This document shows positions 48,904 to 57,725 of a stretch of 61,081 nucleotides of DNA, one piece after another (positions within the stretch are counted from its first letter, which is position 1; the number at the start of each line of letters is the position of its first letter). A program made the translations under genes and the position numbers. Source of the DNA: Streptomyces mangrovisoli (GTDB lineage Bacteria; Actinomycetota; Actinomycetes; Streptomycetales; Streptomycetaceae); NCBI RefSeq assembly GCF_000974985.2, contig NZ_LAVA02000079.1, forward strand, positions 1-61,081, given 5' to 3'. Below the pieces are notes generated by a model, which saw only the letters and a program-made list of their open reading frames with translations, ran no database searches and had not been told where the DNA came from.

Positions 48904-49975
48904 GCACGGACACCGTCGCCCACGCCGTGACCAGCACCGCGTACAGGGCGACCGCGAGCCACTCGAACGCGGCAAGACCGGTGTGCCGGGCGAGCGCCTC
49001 CGCGCCGGTGACGCAGGTGCCGACCGGGAAGGTGAACGCCCACCAGGTCATCGCGAACGTCATGCCCTGGCGCCGGGCCCGCACGACGTACGCGACGGCG
49101 AGGGCGAGCCACATCAGCGCGAAGCCGATCACCGGGACGCCGTAGAGCACGCCGAACACCGCGAGTCCGTGCGCGTACGGCTCCGGGACGACGCCCTCGG
49201 CGAAGTCCGCGAACTTGCCGGCCGCCGTGGTGGACTGCCCGAGCGGGCCGAGCACCAGGAACATCGTCGGGGCGAGCGCGAGGGGCAGCGGGCCGCCGGT
49301 GAGCAGCCGCCCGAACAGCACCGGCAGCATCACCAGCGTCGCGAGCAGGCTCATCCCGAACATCGCGACGCACGCCAGCAGCAGCGTCTCGCCGGGCTGG
49401 CCCGCCGGCAGATGCGGCACCAGCAGCGGGCCGAGCGCCGCGGACACCATGGGCGCGACCAGCGGCAGCAGCCACGTCGGGCTCGCCTGACCGGGCTCGA
49501 TCCGATGCCGTACGGCCATCAGATACGGCACGGCGACGATGGCGGCGAGCCCGATCGCCGTGCCCGCGGTGAACAGCACCGCGTCCAGCGCGACCGCCGC
49601 CGGCGTTCCGATCCAGTCCGCCCCGACGACCACGGTGCCGCCGCCCACGGCCAGCAGGGCCATCGACAGGCAGCCGTAGAACGGGGCGACCGCCGGGTCC
49701 AGCAGATGGGCGCGGGCCTGGTCCCGGTGGTGGCGCCAGTGCAGCGCGCGGGCCGCGAGCAGCACCACGAGCAGCGCCAGCGACAGGGCCCACACCGCGG
49801 TGCAGGCGGTGCGCAGGCCCGGTACCTCGACCGGGAGGCCGGCGCCGGCCGTGGCGACGATGGCGGTGCCCATGACGGCGGCGTACCAGTTGGGCCCGAG
49901 ATGGCGTACGGCGGTGACGACGGCGCCGGGCGGGCGCGCGGACGGCAGGGCGAGGGGCTGGGCTGCGGTGACCAT
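48833..49975 (-). CDS. TDT-family (TehA/SLAC1-like) transporter
   Basis: 380-residue membrane protein with about ten transmembrane segments. The N-terminal LGPNWYAAVMGTAIVATAG and the central TTAAGKFAD fit the tellurite-resistance/dicarboxylate transporter family, relatives of which export sulfite, C4-dicarboxylates or anions. ATG at 49975. Divergent from a LysR gene across 70 bp, a common arrangement for LysR control. The 3' end overlaps the metal-receptor gene on the other strand by 71 bp. Confidence 0.88.
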   Translation of the reverse strand: MVTAAQPLALPSARPPGAVVTAVRHLGPNWYAAVMGTAIVATAGAGLPVEVPGLRTACTAVWALSLALLVVLLAARALHWRHHRDQARAHLLDPAVAPFYGCLSMALLAVGGGTVVVGADWIGTPAAVALDAVLFTAGTAIGLAAIVAVPYLMAVRHRIEPGQASPTWLLPLVAPMVSAALGPLLVPHLPAGQPGETLLLACVAMFGMSLLATLVMLPVLFGRLLTGGPLPLALAPTMFLVLGPLGQSTTAAGKFADFAEGVVPEPYAHGLAVFGVLYGVPVIGFALMWLALAVAYVVRARRQGMTFAMTWWAFTFPVGTCVTGAEALARHTGLAAFEWLAVALYAVLVTAWATVSVLTARGLAAGALLAAPRPAPVVPR

Positions 49976-50023
49976 GCGTCCACGGTCGCGCCGGCGTGGG
50001 GCGGCCACCAGGGAGCGCGTTCC

Positions 50024-50048
50024 TATGGCCACATAAACTGGGTTTATG
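50024..50048. promoter_or_regulatory. LysR-type boxes in the TDT/lysR divergent promoter
   Basis: Two overlapping inverted repeats: TATG-GCCA-CATA (50024-50035) and CATAAA-CTGGG-TTTATG (50032-50048, T-N11-A form). The second includes the start codon of the LysR gene. Confidence 0.6.
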
Positions 50049-50984
50049 AGCGGAGCGAGTGGCGGACAGGACCGTGGGGACCGGGGGAGCGGCGGGGCCC
50101 TGGCGCACCGGGTGCCGGACCTCGGGGCGCTGGAGCTGCTGCTGGCCGTGGCGCGGCTGGGCAGCCTCGGCGCGGCGGCGCGCGAGGTGGGCATCACCCA
50201 GCCCGCGGCCAGCAGCCGGATCCGCTCCATGGAACGGCAGCTGGGCGTGGCCCTGGTCGACCGGTCGCCGCGCGGCTCCCGGCTGACGGACGCGGGCGCG
50301 CTGGTGACGGACTGGGCGCGGCGGGTGGTGGAGGCGGCCGAGGCGTTCGACATCGGCGCGCAGGCGCTGCGGGACCGGCGGGACTCGCGGCTGCGGGTCG
50401 CGGCGAGCATGACGATCGCCGAGTACCTGCTGCCGGGCTGGCTGCTCGCGCTGCGCGCGCAGCGCCCCGACACGGCGGTGTCCCTGCTCGCCGGGAACTC
50501 TGCGGCGGTCGCCGAGCGGCTGCTGGCCGACGAGGCGGACCTCGGCTTCGTGGAGGGCCTGTCCGTGCCGCCGGGCCTGGACTTCGTGGTCATCGCCCAC
50601 GACCACCTGATCGTGGTGACCTCCCCCGACCACCCCTGGGCCCGGCGCAGGCAGGCCCTGTCGCCGGACGAGCTGGCCGCGACGCCGCTGATCCTGCGGG
50701 AGAAGGGCTCGGGCACCCGGCAGGTCCTCGACGCGGCGCTCGGCGGCCTGGCCCGGCCCCTGATCGAGTTGTCGTCGACCACGGCGGTCAAGGCGTCGGC
50801 GGTGAGCGGTGCGGGGCCGGCGGTGCTGAGCGAGCTCGCGGTCGGCGAGGAGCTGTCGCTGCGGCGGCTGGTCCGGATTCCGGTCGAGAGCGTGTCGCTG
50901 GCGCGGGCCCTGCGAGCGGTCTGGCCCACGGGCCACCGCCCGACGGGCCCGGCCCGCGACCTCCTGACCTTGACGCGGGGCTGA
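50046..50984 (+). CDS. LysR-family transcriptional regulator
   Basis: 312 residues. HTH at about 25-60 (LELLLAVARLGSLGAAAREVGITQPAASSRIRSME), then a type-2 periplasmic-binding effector domain (LRVAASMTIAEYLLPGWL, DLGFVEG, LILREKGSGTRQVLD). ATG at 50046; the start codon is part of the inverted repeat described at 50024-50048, so the protein probably represses itself. Its partner target should be the divergent TDT transporter. A 480-bp repeat-filled gap follows. Confidence 0.9.
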   Translation: MSGASGGQDRGDRGSGGALAHRVPDLGALELLLAVARLGSLGAAAREVGITQPAASSRIRSMERQLGVALVDRSPRGSRLTDAGALVTDWARRVVEAAEAFDIGAQALRDRRDSRLRVAASMTIAEYLLPGWLLALRAQRPDTAVSLLAGNSAAVAERLLADEADLGFVEGLSVPPGLDFVVIAHDHLIVVTSPDHPWARRRQALSPDELAATPLILREKGSGTRQVLDAALGGLARPLIELSSTTAVKASAVSGAGPAVLSELAVGEELSLRRLVRIPVESVSLARALRAVWPTGHRPTGPARDLLTLTRG

Positions 50985-51025
50985 CCACGGGCCTGCGGCC
51001 GGGCTCTGTCCGTGGTGCCCCCGTG

Positions 51026-51440
51026 CGGGCGCGTCGTGGCCGGTCGCGCAGTTCCTCGCGCCCCTGAAGGGCGTGCCGTGGCGCCTCCGGTGCGGGCGCG
51101 TCGTGGCTTGTCGCGCAGTTCCTCGCGCCCCTGAAGGGCGTGCCATGGTGCCTCCGATGGGGGCGCGTCGTGGCTTGTCGCGCAGTTCCTCGCGCCCCTG
51201 AAGGGCGTGCCGTGGTGCCTCCGATGCGGGTGCGTCGTGGCTTGTCGCGCAGTTCCTCGCGCCCCTTGGGGGGCTTCGGCCAGGTGCTTTTAGGGGCGCG
51301 GGGAACTGCGCGCTCAGGTGCCACCGGGCCGCGGTCGGGCATTTTGCGGGTGTGTCGTGGCCGGTCGCGCAGTTTCCCGCGCCCCTTGAGGGGGGCTTCG
51401 GCCCGGCGTTTTCAGGGGCGCGGGGAACTGCGCGACCAGC
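51026..51440. repeat. 67-bp tandem array of the GC-rich element
   Basis: CGTCGTGG plus TCGCGCAGTTCCTCGCGCCCC recurs with a period of exactly 67 bp (CGTCGTGG at 51032, 51099, 51166, 51233). Two larger, more palindromic copies follow: at 51245-51317 and 51363-51440, inverted arms of the GCGCAGTTCCCCGCGCCCC family around about 20-30 bp, with CTTCGG in the loops. This fills nearly the whole 480-bp gap between lysR and the amidotransferase gene; no gene seen. Confidence 0.8.
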
Positions 51441-51464
51441 CCCCACCGGGCCGCAGGTGTGGGG

Positions 51465-52157
51465 TCAGCGAGCCGACGCGGTCACCAGCGCTCGCATGAC
51501 GCGGACGTCCTCGCCCATCTCCGGATGCCACTGGACCCCGAGGACCCAGCCGGCGGCGGCATCCGCCGGCTCCACGGCCTCGATCGTGCCGTCCGTCGCG
51601 TGGGCCGACGGGATCAGGCCCGCGCCGAGGCGGTCCACCGCCTGGTGGTGATAGGTCGGGACCACCGTCTCCTCCGGGACCACCGCCGCGTACCGGGTCC
51701 CCGGCACCGGCTTCACGGCGTGCCGCCCGAACGCCCCCTCGACCTCCGCGTGCCCGTCGACGTGCTGCACCAGCGTCCCGCCGAGCGCGACGTTCAGCAG
51801 CTGCATCCCCCGGCAGATCCCCAGCAGCGGCACCCGCGCCGCCGACGCCGCCTCGATCAGGGCGAGTTCCCACGCGTCCCGGGCGAGCGCGGGCGGCCCC
51901 GTGCGCGGGTCGCGCGCGGCGCCGTAGCGGGCCGGATCCACGTCCGGGCCGCCCGCGATCACCAGGCCGTCCAGCCGGGCCACGGCCGCCGCCGCGTGCT
52001 CGGGCGCGTCCGGCGGCAGCATCGCCGCCAGGCCGCCCGCGCGCTGCACCAGCCGCGGATACCCCGCAGGCAGCAGCGCCGCCTCCAGCTCCCACACCCT
52101 CCAGCGCGCGTCGGCCTCCAGATAGGTGCTGACGCCGATCAGCGGCCTTGCGGTCAT
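51465..52157 (-). CDS. Class I glutamine amidotransferase, gamma-glutamyl hydrolase (PuuD type)
   Basis: 230 residues. Hydrolyses a gamma-glutamyl amide to release glutamate: PuuD removes it from gamma-glutamyl-GABA; in the ethanolamine module it would act on gamma-glutamylglycine. Catalytic Cys at about 115 (GICRGMQLLN) and His-Glu in VQWHPE; VIAGGPDVDPARYG is the oxyanion region. ATG at 52157 with GGGGCGAGGG upstream; the longer reading adds nine residues. Same strand as the GntR regulator upstream and away from glnA4. Confidence 0.9.
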   Translation of the reverse strand: MTARPLIGVSTYLEADARWRVWELEAALLPAGYPRLVQRAGGLAAMLPPDAPEHAAAAVARLDGLVIAGGPDVDPARYGAARDPRTGPPALARDAWELALIEAASAARVPLLGICRGMQLLNVALGGTLVQHVDGHAEVEGAFGRHAVKPVPGTRYAAVVPEETVVPTYHHQAVDRLGAGLIPSAHATDGTIEAVEPADAAAGWVLGVQWHPEMGEDVRVMRALVTASAR

Positions 52158-52233
52158 CCCTCGCCCCTTCCCCACGTACGCCACGGCACGGCCAATGGAC
52201 TCGGCCCGGACCTTTGCACCCTTCCCGGTGCGC

Positions 52234-52968
52234 TCACGCGAGGAACCCCCGCAGCAGGGCCGCCGTGCCCGCGCAGTGCTCGCGCATCATCTCCCGCGCC
52301 CCGTCCGCGTCCCCGTCCAGCACCGCCTCGACCAGCGCGGTGTGCTGGCGCTGCGAGTGCTCCAGGTTGCGCACCAGCAGCGGGATGCAGTCGAGCAGGT
52401 CGTTGACCGTCGCCCGGACCGCCGCGTACTGCGCCGTCAGCGTCGGCGAGCCGGCGAGCTCGGCGAGGGTGAGATGGAGCAGAGTGTCCAGACGCCGGTA
52501 GTCGGCCAGCGGCGCGTCGTGCGTGCGGGCCAGCGCCTCCCGCAGCCGCGCCGCCCGCTCGCCGCCCAGGCCGTGCGCGGCGCACAGCCCCGCCGCCCCC
52601 ACCTCCAGGACCTCACGGAAGCGCAGCACGTCCTCGATGTCGACCGCCGCCACCCGGCGCCGCAGCTCGTCCTCGCCGCCGCCGTCGGCCCGCGGCAGCA
52701 CGAACGTGCCGCCGTACCGGCCGCGCCGGGACTCCACCAGCCCCTGGTCCTGGAGCACCTTGAGCACCTCGCGCAGCGTCACCCGGCTGATCCCCAGCCG
52801 CTCCGCCAGCTCCCGCTCGGCCGGCAGCCGGTCGCCGCCCGGCACCAGCCCGAGCCGTACGACCTGGAGGATCTGTTCGAGGGCCTCCTCGAAGCCGTTG
52901 CCCGCCCGCACCGGCCGCAGCACCGGCGTCAGCCGGTCCTCCAGAGAGCCGTCCGTGTCCGGCGACAT
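52234..52968 (-). CDS. epuRI: GntR/FadR-family repressor of glnA4 (EpuRI-type)
   Basis: 244 residues. Winged helix (about 30-95; GDRLPAERELAERLGISRVTLREVLKVLQDQGLVESRRGRYGG), then a FadR-type C-terminal domain (FCD) with the metal-site helices (VLRFREVLEVGAAGLCAAHG, LLHLTLAELAGSPTL). In S. coelicolor the gene in this place (SCO1614) is EpuRI, which represses glnA4 and is relieved by ethanolamine; I assign the name from position and family. ATG at 52968; the reading from 52989 starts at TTG without a ribosome site. Divergent from glnA4 by 85 bp. Confidence 0.85.
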   Translation of the reverse strand: MSPDTDGSLEDRLTPVLRPVRAGNGFEEALEQILQVVRLGLVPGGDRLPAERELAERLGISRVTLREVLKVLQDQGLVESRRGRYGGTFVLPRADGGGEDELRRRVAAVDIEDVLRFREVLEVGAAGLCAAHGLGGERAARLREALARTHDAPLADYRRLDTLLHLTLAELAGSPTLTAQYAAVRATVNDLLDCIPLLVRNLEHSQRQHTALVEAVLDGDADGAREMMREHCAGTAALLRGFLA

Positions 52969-53053
52969 GAGGTCGCACCCCCTTCCCAAGCAATGGTTCG
53001 CGGCAATACCTTATGGCTCCCGGCTGGAGAAGGAAGCCGAAGGAGGCTCTCCC

Positions 53054-54421
53054 GTGGCAGACCGCACACCCCCGCTCGCCGTCGAGGAACTGCGCACCCT
53101 CGTCGCGAGCGGTGAGATCGACACTGTCGTCCTCGCCTTCCCCGACATGCAAGGCCGGCTCCAGGGCAAGCGGTTCGCCGCGAGATTCTTCCTCGACGAG
53201 GTCCTCCACCACGGCACCGAGGGCTGCAACTACCTGCTCGCCGTCGACGCCGACATGAACACCGTCGACGGCTACGCCATGTCCTCCTGGGACCGCGGCT
53301 ACGGCGACTTCGCCATGCACCCCGACCTGTCCACGCTGCGCCGCCTGCCCTGGCACCCCGGCAGCGCGCTGCTCGTCGCCGACCTCGCCTGGAACGACGG
53401 CTCCCCGGTCGCCGCCGCGCCCCGCCAGATCCTCCGCCGCCAGCTCGCGCGCCTCGCCGACCTCGGCTACACCGCCCAGGTCGGCACCGAGCTGGAGTTC
53501 ATCGTCTTCCGCGACACCTACGAGCAGGCCTGGGACGCGAACTACCGCGGCCTGACCCCGGCCAACCAGTACAACATCGACTACTCCGTCCTCGGCACCG
53601 GCCGCATCGAACCCCTGCTGCGCCGCATCCGCAACGACATGGCCGCCGCCGGCCTCACCGTCGAGTCCGCCAAGGGCGAGTGCAACCCCGGCCAGCACGA
53701 GATCGCCTTCCGCTACGACGAGGCCCTCGTCACCTGCGACCAGCACGCGATCTACAAGACCGGCGCCAAGGAGATCGCCGCCCAGGAAGGCGTGTCGCTG
53801 ACCTTCATGGCGAAGTACAACGAGCGCGAGGGCAACTCCTGTCACATCCACCTCTCGCTCGCCGACGCCGACGGCAACAACGCCATGGCCGCCGTCGCCC
53901 GCCGGGACGGCATGTCCGACGTCATGCGCCACTTCCTCGCCGGACAACTCGCCGCGCTGCGCGAGTTCTCCCTCCTCTACGCCCCCAACATCAACTCCTA
54001 CAAGCGGTTCCAGCCGGGCTCCTTCGCCCCGACCGCCGTCGCCTGGGGCCACGACAACCGCACCTGCGCGCTGCGCGTCGTGGGCCACGGCCGCTCCCTG
54101 CGCTTCGAGAACCGGCTGCCCGGCGGCGACGTCAACCCCCACCTCGCGGTCGCCGCCCTGGTCGCGGCCGGCCTGCACGGCATCGAGCAGAAGCTCGAAC
54201 TGCCCGAGCCCTGCCCGGGAAACGCCTACACCGCCGCGTACGAGCACGTGCCCACCACCCTGCGCGAGGCCGCCGAACTCTGGGAGAACAGCGCCATCGC
54301 GCGGGCCGCTTTCGGGGACGAAGTCGTCGCCCACTACCGCAACATGGCGCGCGTCGAGCTCGACGCCTACGACGCCGCGGTCACCGACTGGGAGCTGCGC
54401 CGCTCCTTCGAACGCATGTGA
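53054..54421 (+). CDS. glnA4: Gamma-glutamylethanolamide synthetase GlnA4 (glutamine-synthetase-like)
   Basis: 455 residues. Uses ATP to join ethanolamine to the gamma-carboxylate of glutamate, not ammonia as in true glutamine synthetase. GS-fold residues are present: QVGTELEFIVF, KGECNPGQHEIAF, GNSCHIHLSL and RFENRLPGGDVNPHLAVAAL. It lacks the adenylylation-loop tyrosine segment typical of GlnA. GTG at 53054 with AGGAGG seven bases upstream. First gene of a three-gene operon with the dehydrogenases; expected to be induced by ethanolamine and repressed by ammonium, from the S. coelicolor ortholog. Confidence 0.9.
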   Translation: MADRTPPLAVEELRTLVASGEIDTVVLAFPDMQGRLQGKRFAARFFLDEVLHHGTEGCNYLLAVDADMNTVDGYAMSSWDRGYGDFAMHPDLSTLRRLPWHPGSALLVADLAWNDGSPVAAAPRQILRRQLARLADLGYTAQVGTELEFIVFRDTYEQAWDANYRGLTPANQYNIDYSVLGTGRIEPLLRRIRNDMAAAGLTVESAKGECNPGQHEIAFRYDEALVTCDQHAIYKTGAKEIAAQEGVSLTFMAKYNEREGNSCHIHLSLADADGNNAMAAVARRDGMSDVMRHFLAGQLAALREFSLLYAPNINSYKRFQPGSFAPTAVAWGHDNRTCALRVVGHGRSLRFENRLPGGDVNPHLAVAALVAAGLHGIEQKLELPEPCPGNAYTAAYEHVPTTLREAAELWENSAIARAAFGDEVVAHYRNMARVELDAYDAAVTDWELRRSFERM

Positions 54422-54432
54422 AAGGGCACGCC

Positions 54433-55833
54433 TTGTCCGACCTGAACGACCAGCAAGTCCCGGCAGTGGGCGACGAGTTGACCGTCCTCAACCCCGCCAC
54501 CGAAGAGGTCGTCGCCACCGTCCCCGCCGCCGACGCGCACGACGTGGACCGCGCCGTCGTACGGGCCGTCGCCGCCCAGCGCGCCTGGGCCGCCGCCGCA
54601 CCCGCCGACCGGGCCCGGCTGCTGCGCCGCTTCGCCGACACCGTCGACGCGCACCTCGACGAACTCGCCCTGCTGGAGGTCCGCGAGGCCGGGCATCTGC
54701 TCGGCAACGCCCGCTGGGAGGCGGGCAACGCCCGCGACCTGCTGCTGTACGCGGCCGGCGGCGCCGAGCGCCTCCTCGGTGCGCAGATCCCCGTGCCCGG
54801 CGGCTGGGACGTCACCTTCCACGAACCCCTCGGCGTGGTCGGCGTGATCGCCCCCTGGAACTTCCCCATGCCCATCGCCGCCTGGGGCTCCTTCCCGGCG
54901 CTCGCGGCGGGCAACGCCGTCGTGCTCAAACCCGCCGAGACCACCCCCCTCACCGCCCTGCGCCTCGCCGAACTCGCCCTGGAGGCGGGCCTGCCCGAGC
55001 ACCTCTTCCAGGTGCTCCCCGGCCACGGCGCGGTCACCGGACGCGCGCTCACCGACCACCCGGACATCGCGAAGATCGTGTTCACCGGGTCCACCCGCAC
55101 CGGCCGTGAGGTCATGGCCCGCGCCGCCCGGCACATCAAGCCGGTCACCCTCGAACTCGGCGGCAAGAGCCCGAACATCGTCTTCGCGGACGCCGATCTC
55201 GCGGCGGCCGTCGACCCGTTCTCCTTCCTCGACAACTCCGGCCAGGACTGCTGTGCCCGCACCCGCATCCTCGTCCAGCAGACGGTCCTCGACGAGGTGC
55301 GCGACCTGCTCGCCGACGCGCTGGCCGCCGTGGTGGTGGGCGACCCGGCCGACGACAAGACCCAGATGGGCCCGCTGATCAGTCGTCAACAGCTGCACCG
55401 GGTCCGGGCGTTGGTGCCCGACGACGCCCCCGGGCTGCGCGGCGGCGCCCCCGACGGACCCGGCTTCTGGTTCCCGCCGACCGTGCTCACCGCCGAGCGC
55501 GCCGACTCCCCGGCCGCCCGCGAGGAGATCTTCGGCCCCGTCGCCGTCCTGCTGCCGTTCACCGACGAGCAGGACGCGATCCGCCTCGCCAACGACACCC
55601 CCTACGGCCTCGCCGGCTCCCTGTGGACCCGGGACCTCGGCCGCGCCCTGCGCGTCTCCCGCGCCGTCCGGGCCGGCAACCTGTCCGTCAACTCCCACTC
55701 CAGCGTGCGCTACTGGACCCCGTTCGGCGGGTTCAAGCAGTCCGGCGTCGGACGCGAACTGGGACCGGACGCCCTGACCGCCTTCACCGAGACCAAGAAC
55801 GTCTTCATCAGCACGGAGGGCCCCGCACTGTGA
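54433..55833 (+). CDS. Aldehyde dehydrogenase of the ethanolamine module
   Basis: 466 residues, NAD(P)-dependent. Motifs: PWNFPMPIAAWGSFPALAAG, FTGSTRTGREV, the general-base LELGGKSPN, and catalytic Cys in NSGQDCCART; EEIFGPVAVL near the C-terminus. Predicted to oxidise gamma-glutamylacetaldehyde. TTG at 54433 with AAAGGG upstream; an in-frame GTG at 54418 overlapping the glnA4 stop is an alternative. The stop overlaps the SDR gene in GTGA. Confidence 0.87.
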   Translation: MSDLNDQQVPAVGDELTVLNPATEEVVATVPAADAHDVDRAVVRAVAAQRAWAAAAPADRARLLRRFADTVDAHLDELALLEVREAGHLLGNARWEAGNARDLLLYAAGGAERLLGAQIPVPGGWDVTFHEPLGVVGVIAPWNFPMPIAAWGSFPALAAGNAVVLKPAETTPLTALRLAELALEAGLPEHLFQVLPGHGAVTGRALTDHPDIAKIVFTGSTRTGREVMARAARHIKPVTLELGGKSPNIVFADADLAAAVDPFSFLDNSGQDCCARTRILVQQTVLDEVRDLLADALAAVVVGDPADDKTQMGPLISRQQLHRVRALVPDDAPGLRGGAPDGPGFWFPPTVLTAERADSPAAREEIFGPVAVLLPFTDEQDAIRLANDTPYGLAGSLWTRDLGRALRVSRAVRAGNLSVNSHSSVRYWTPFGGFKQSGVGRELGPDALTAFTETKNVFISTEGPAL

Positions 55834-56618
55834 CCCAGGCACAGGAGAACATCTGCCGCCGCCTCGTCGGCCGCACCGCCGTCATCACCGGAGCCGGCAG
55901 CGGCATCGGCCTCGCCACCGCGCGCCGGCTCGCCGCCGAGGGCGCCCACGTCGTCTGCGGCGACATCGACGAGACCAGCGGCAAGGCCGTCGCCGACGAC
56001 GTCGGCGGACTCTTCGTCAAGGTCGACGTCACCGACCCCGAGCAGGTCGAAGCGCTGTTCAAGAGCGCCTACGACACCTACGGCAGCGTCGACATCGCCT
56101 TCAACAACGCGGGCATCTCCCCGCCCGACGACGACTCCATCCTGGACACCGGCCTGGAGGCCTGGAAGCGCGTCCAGGAGGTCAACCTCACCTCCGTGTA
56201 CCTGTGCTGCAAGGCGGCCATCCCCTACATGCGCCGCCAGGGCAGGGGGTCCGTCATCAACACGGCTTCCTTCGTGGCCCGGATGGGCGCCGCCACCTCC
56301 CAGATCTCCTACACCGCCTCCAAGGGCGGCGTGCTCGCCATGTCCCGCGAACTGGGGGTGCAGTTCGCCCGCGAGGGCATCCGCGTCAACGCCCTGTGCC
56401 CCGGACCGGTCAACACCCCGCTGCTCCAGGAGCTGTTCGCCAAGGACCCCGAGCGCGCCGCGCGCCGCCTGGTCCACATCCCCGTCGGCCGGTTCGCCGA
56501 GGCGGAGGAGATCGCCGCCGCCGTCGCCTTCCTCGCCAGCGACGACTCCTCCTTCGTCAACGCCACCGACTTCCTCGTCGACGGCGGGATCTCCGGCGCG
56601 TACGTCACCCCGCTGTAA
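55830..56618 (+). CDS. Short-chain dehydrogenase/reductase of the ethanolamine module
   Basis: 262 residues, classical SDR. Cofactor motif TGAGSGIG (about 20-27), NNAG, and active site Ser / YTASK (Tyr161, Lys165). The aspartate in CGDIDE after beta-2 favours NAD. The most likely job in context is oxidation of the gamma-glutamylethanolamide alcohol to the aldehyde, the step between GlnA4 and the aldehyde dehydrogenase; annotation pipelines would call it a 3-oxoacyl reductase. GTG in a 4-base overlap with the dehydrogenase gene. Confidence 0.85.
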   Translation: MTQAQENICRRLVGRTAVITGAGSGIGLATARRLAAEGAHVVCGDIDETSGKAVADDVGGLFVKVDVTDPEQVEALFKSAYDTYGSVDIAFNNAGISPPDDDSILDTGLEAWKRVQEVNLTSVYLCCKAAIPYMRRQGRGSVINTASFVARMGAATSQISYTASKGGVLAMSRELGVQFAREGIRVNALCPGPVNTPLLQELFAKDPERAARRLVHIPVGRFAEAEEIAAAVAFLASDDSSFVNATDFLVDGGISGAYVTPL

Positions 56619-56693
56619 CCCGCCCCGGGGCGCCCCCCGTTCGGCACCCGCACCCCGTGTACGCGGCGCCGGGCCCGGTCCTACAGTGCCGGG

Positions 56694-57680
56694 GTGAGCA
56701 TGACGACCCCGCCCGGCTGGTACCGCGATCCGGCGGCCGCCCACCAGGAGCGCTGGTGGGACGGCGCCGACTGGACCGAGCACCGGCGCACCCCGCAGGC
56801 GCCCTGGCAGCAGCCGCCTCCGGTGCCCGAGGGACCGGGCCGGGCCAAGGCCGTGGCGCTGGTGTCCGCCTGCGCCGTCCTGGTGGTCGCGATCGTCACC
56901 GGGGTGAGCGCCCTCGGCCAGGGCGGGCGCGCGCCGAACGGCGATCCGCGGGCCGACGGCGCGGGTTCGGCCCCGCCGACGGCGCCACCGTCCGCCACCC
57001 CCGCGCCCTCGGCCACACGCTCGTCCGCCCCGCCCAGGTCGCCGACCGCGCGGCCGTCGCCGCACTCCGCGTCGCCCGCGCCCGCCTCCCGCCCGCCGTC
57101 CCGGCCGACCTCCGGTCCGTCGCGCCCCACCGCGCCGCCGGGATCCCCCGCGCCCACGCCGTCGTACGTCGTGGACGAGCTGAACGGCATCACGCTGCCG
57201 CTGCTCCACGGCTGGGTCCCGGCGCAGGACGTGACGGAGCCGGACGCCGTCATGACCACCGACGGGGTCTACGACTGCCCCGGCGACCCGGGCCCGTGCC
57301 ACCACGGCCTGGTGATCTCCCGGACCGCCACGGCGAGCGGCGCGACCTCCGTGCGGACGCTCGCCACCCAGGACGTCCCGGCCGCGGCCGAGGAGGCGTA
57401 CGACCGCGACCCGCTCGGCCGGCGCCCCTACGGCGGGCTGGAGTCCCACCAGGTCGTCGCGAGCGGCCCGGTCACCGTCGCGGGCGCGGCCGGCTACTAC
57501 GTGCGCTGGCGGATACGGACGGCCGACGGGCCGGGCGGCTACGTCCAGTCACTGGCGTTCCGGTCCCGGACGGGATCGCGGACGGCGGTCGTCGTCCGCT
57601 ACGTGTTCGACGCGGGCCCGGACGGCCCGGCCCTGACGGAGATGGACCGCATCACGAAGGGGATACGGCCGACGGGCTGA
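56694..57680 (+). CDS. DUF2510 membrane protein with exported C-terminal domain
   Basis: 328 residues. N-terminal DUF2510 (PPGWYRDPAAAHQERWWDGADWTEH), one transmembrane helix (about 53-72, AVALVSACAVLVVAIVTGVSA), a long Pro/Ser/Thr/Ala-rich linker (about 80-155), then a globular domain of about 170 residues (SYVVDELNGITLPLLHGWVPAQD) with a Cys pair (YDCPGDPGPCHHG) that could form a disulfide outside the cell. GTG at 56694; an ATG two codons later is also possible. Function unknown; not obviously tied to the ethanolamine genes. Confidence 0.8.
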   Translation: MSMTTPPGWYRDPAAAHQERWWDGADWTEHRRTPQAPWQQPPPVPEGPGRAKAVALVSACAVLVVAIVTGVSALGQGGRAPNGDPRADGAGSAPPTAPPSATPAPSATRSSAPPRSPTARPSPHSASPAPASRPPSRPTSGPSRPTAPPGSPAPTPSYVVDELNGITLPLLHGWVPAQDVTEPDAVMTTDGVYDCPGDPGPCHHGLVISRTATASGATSVRTLATQDVPAAAEEAYDRDPLGRRPYGGLESHQVVASGPVTVAGAAGYYVRWRIRTADGPGGYVQSLAFRSRTGSRTAVVVRYVFDAGPDGPALTEMDRITKGIRPTG

Positions 57681-57698
57681 GCCGGCCCCCCGGCCGGC
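57681..57698. terminator. Short hairpin after DUF2510 gene
   Basis: GCCGGCC and GGCCGGC around CCCC, between convergent genes; no T-run. Confidence 0.45.
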
Positions 57699-57725
57699 GG
57701 GCCCCGTCAGGAGTGCCGCCGTCGG

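Noticed and set aside
51026..51300. Regularly spaced repeats as a CRISPR array
   Set aside because: The whole 67-bp unit is conserved, with no variable spacers and no cas genes nearby.
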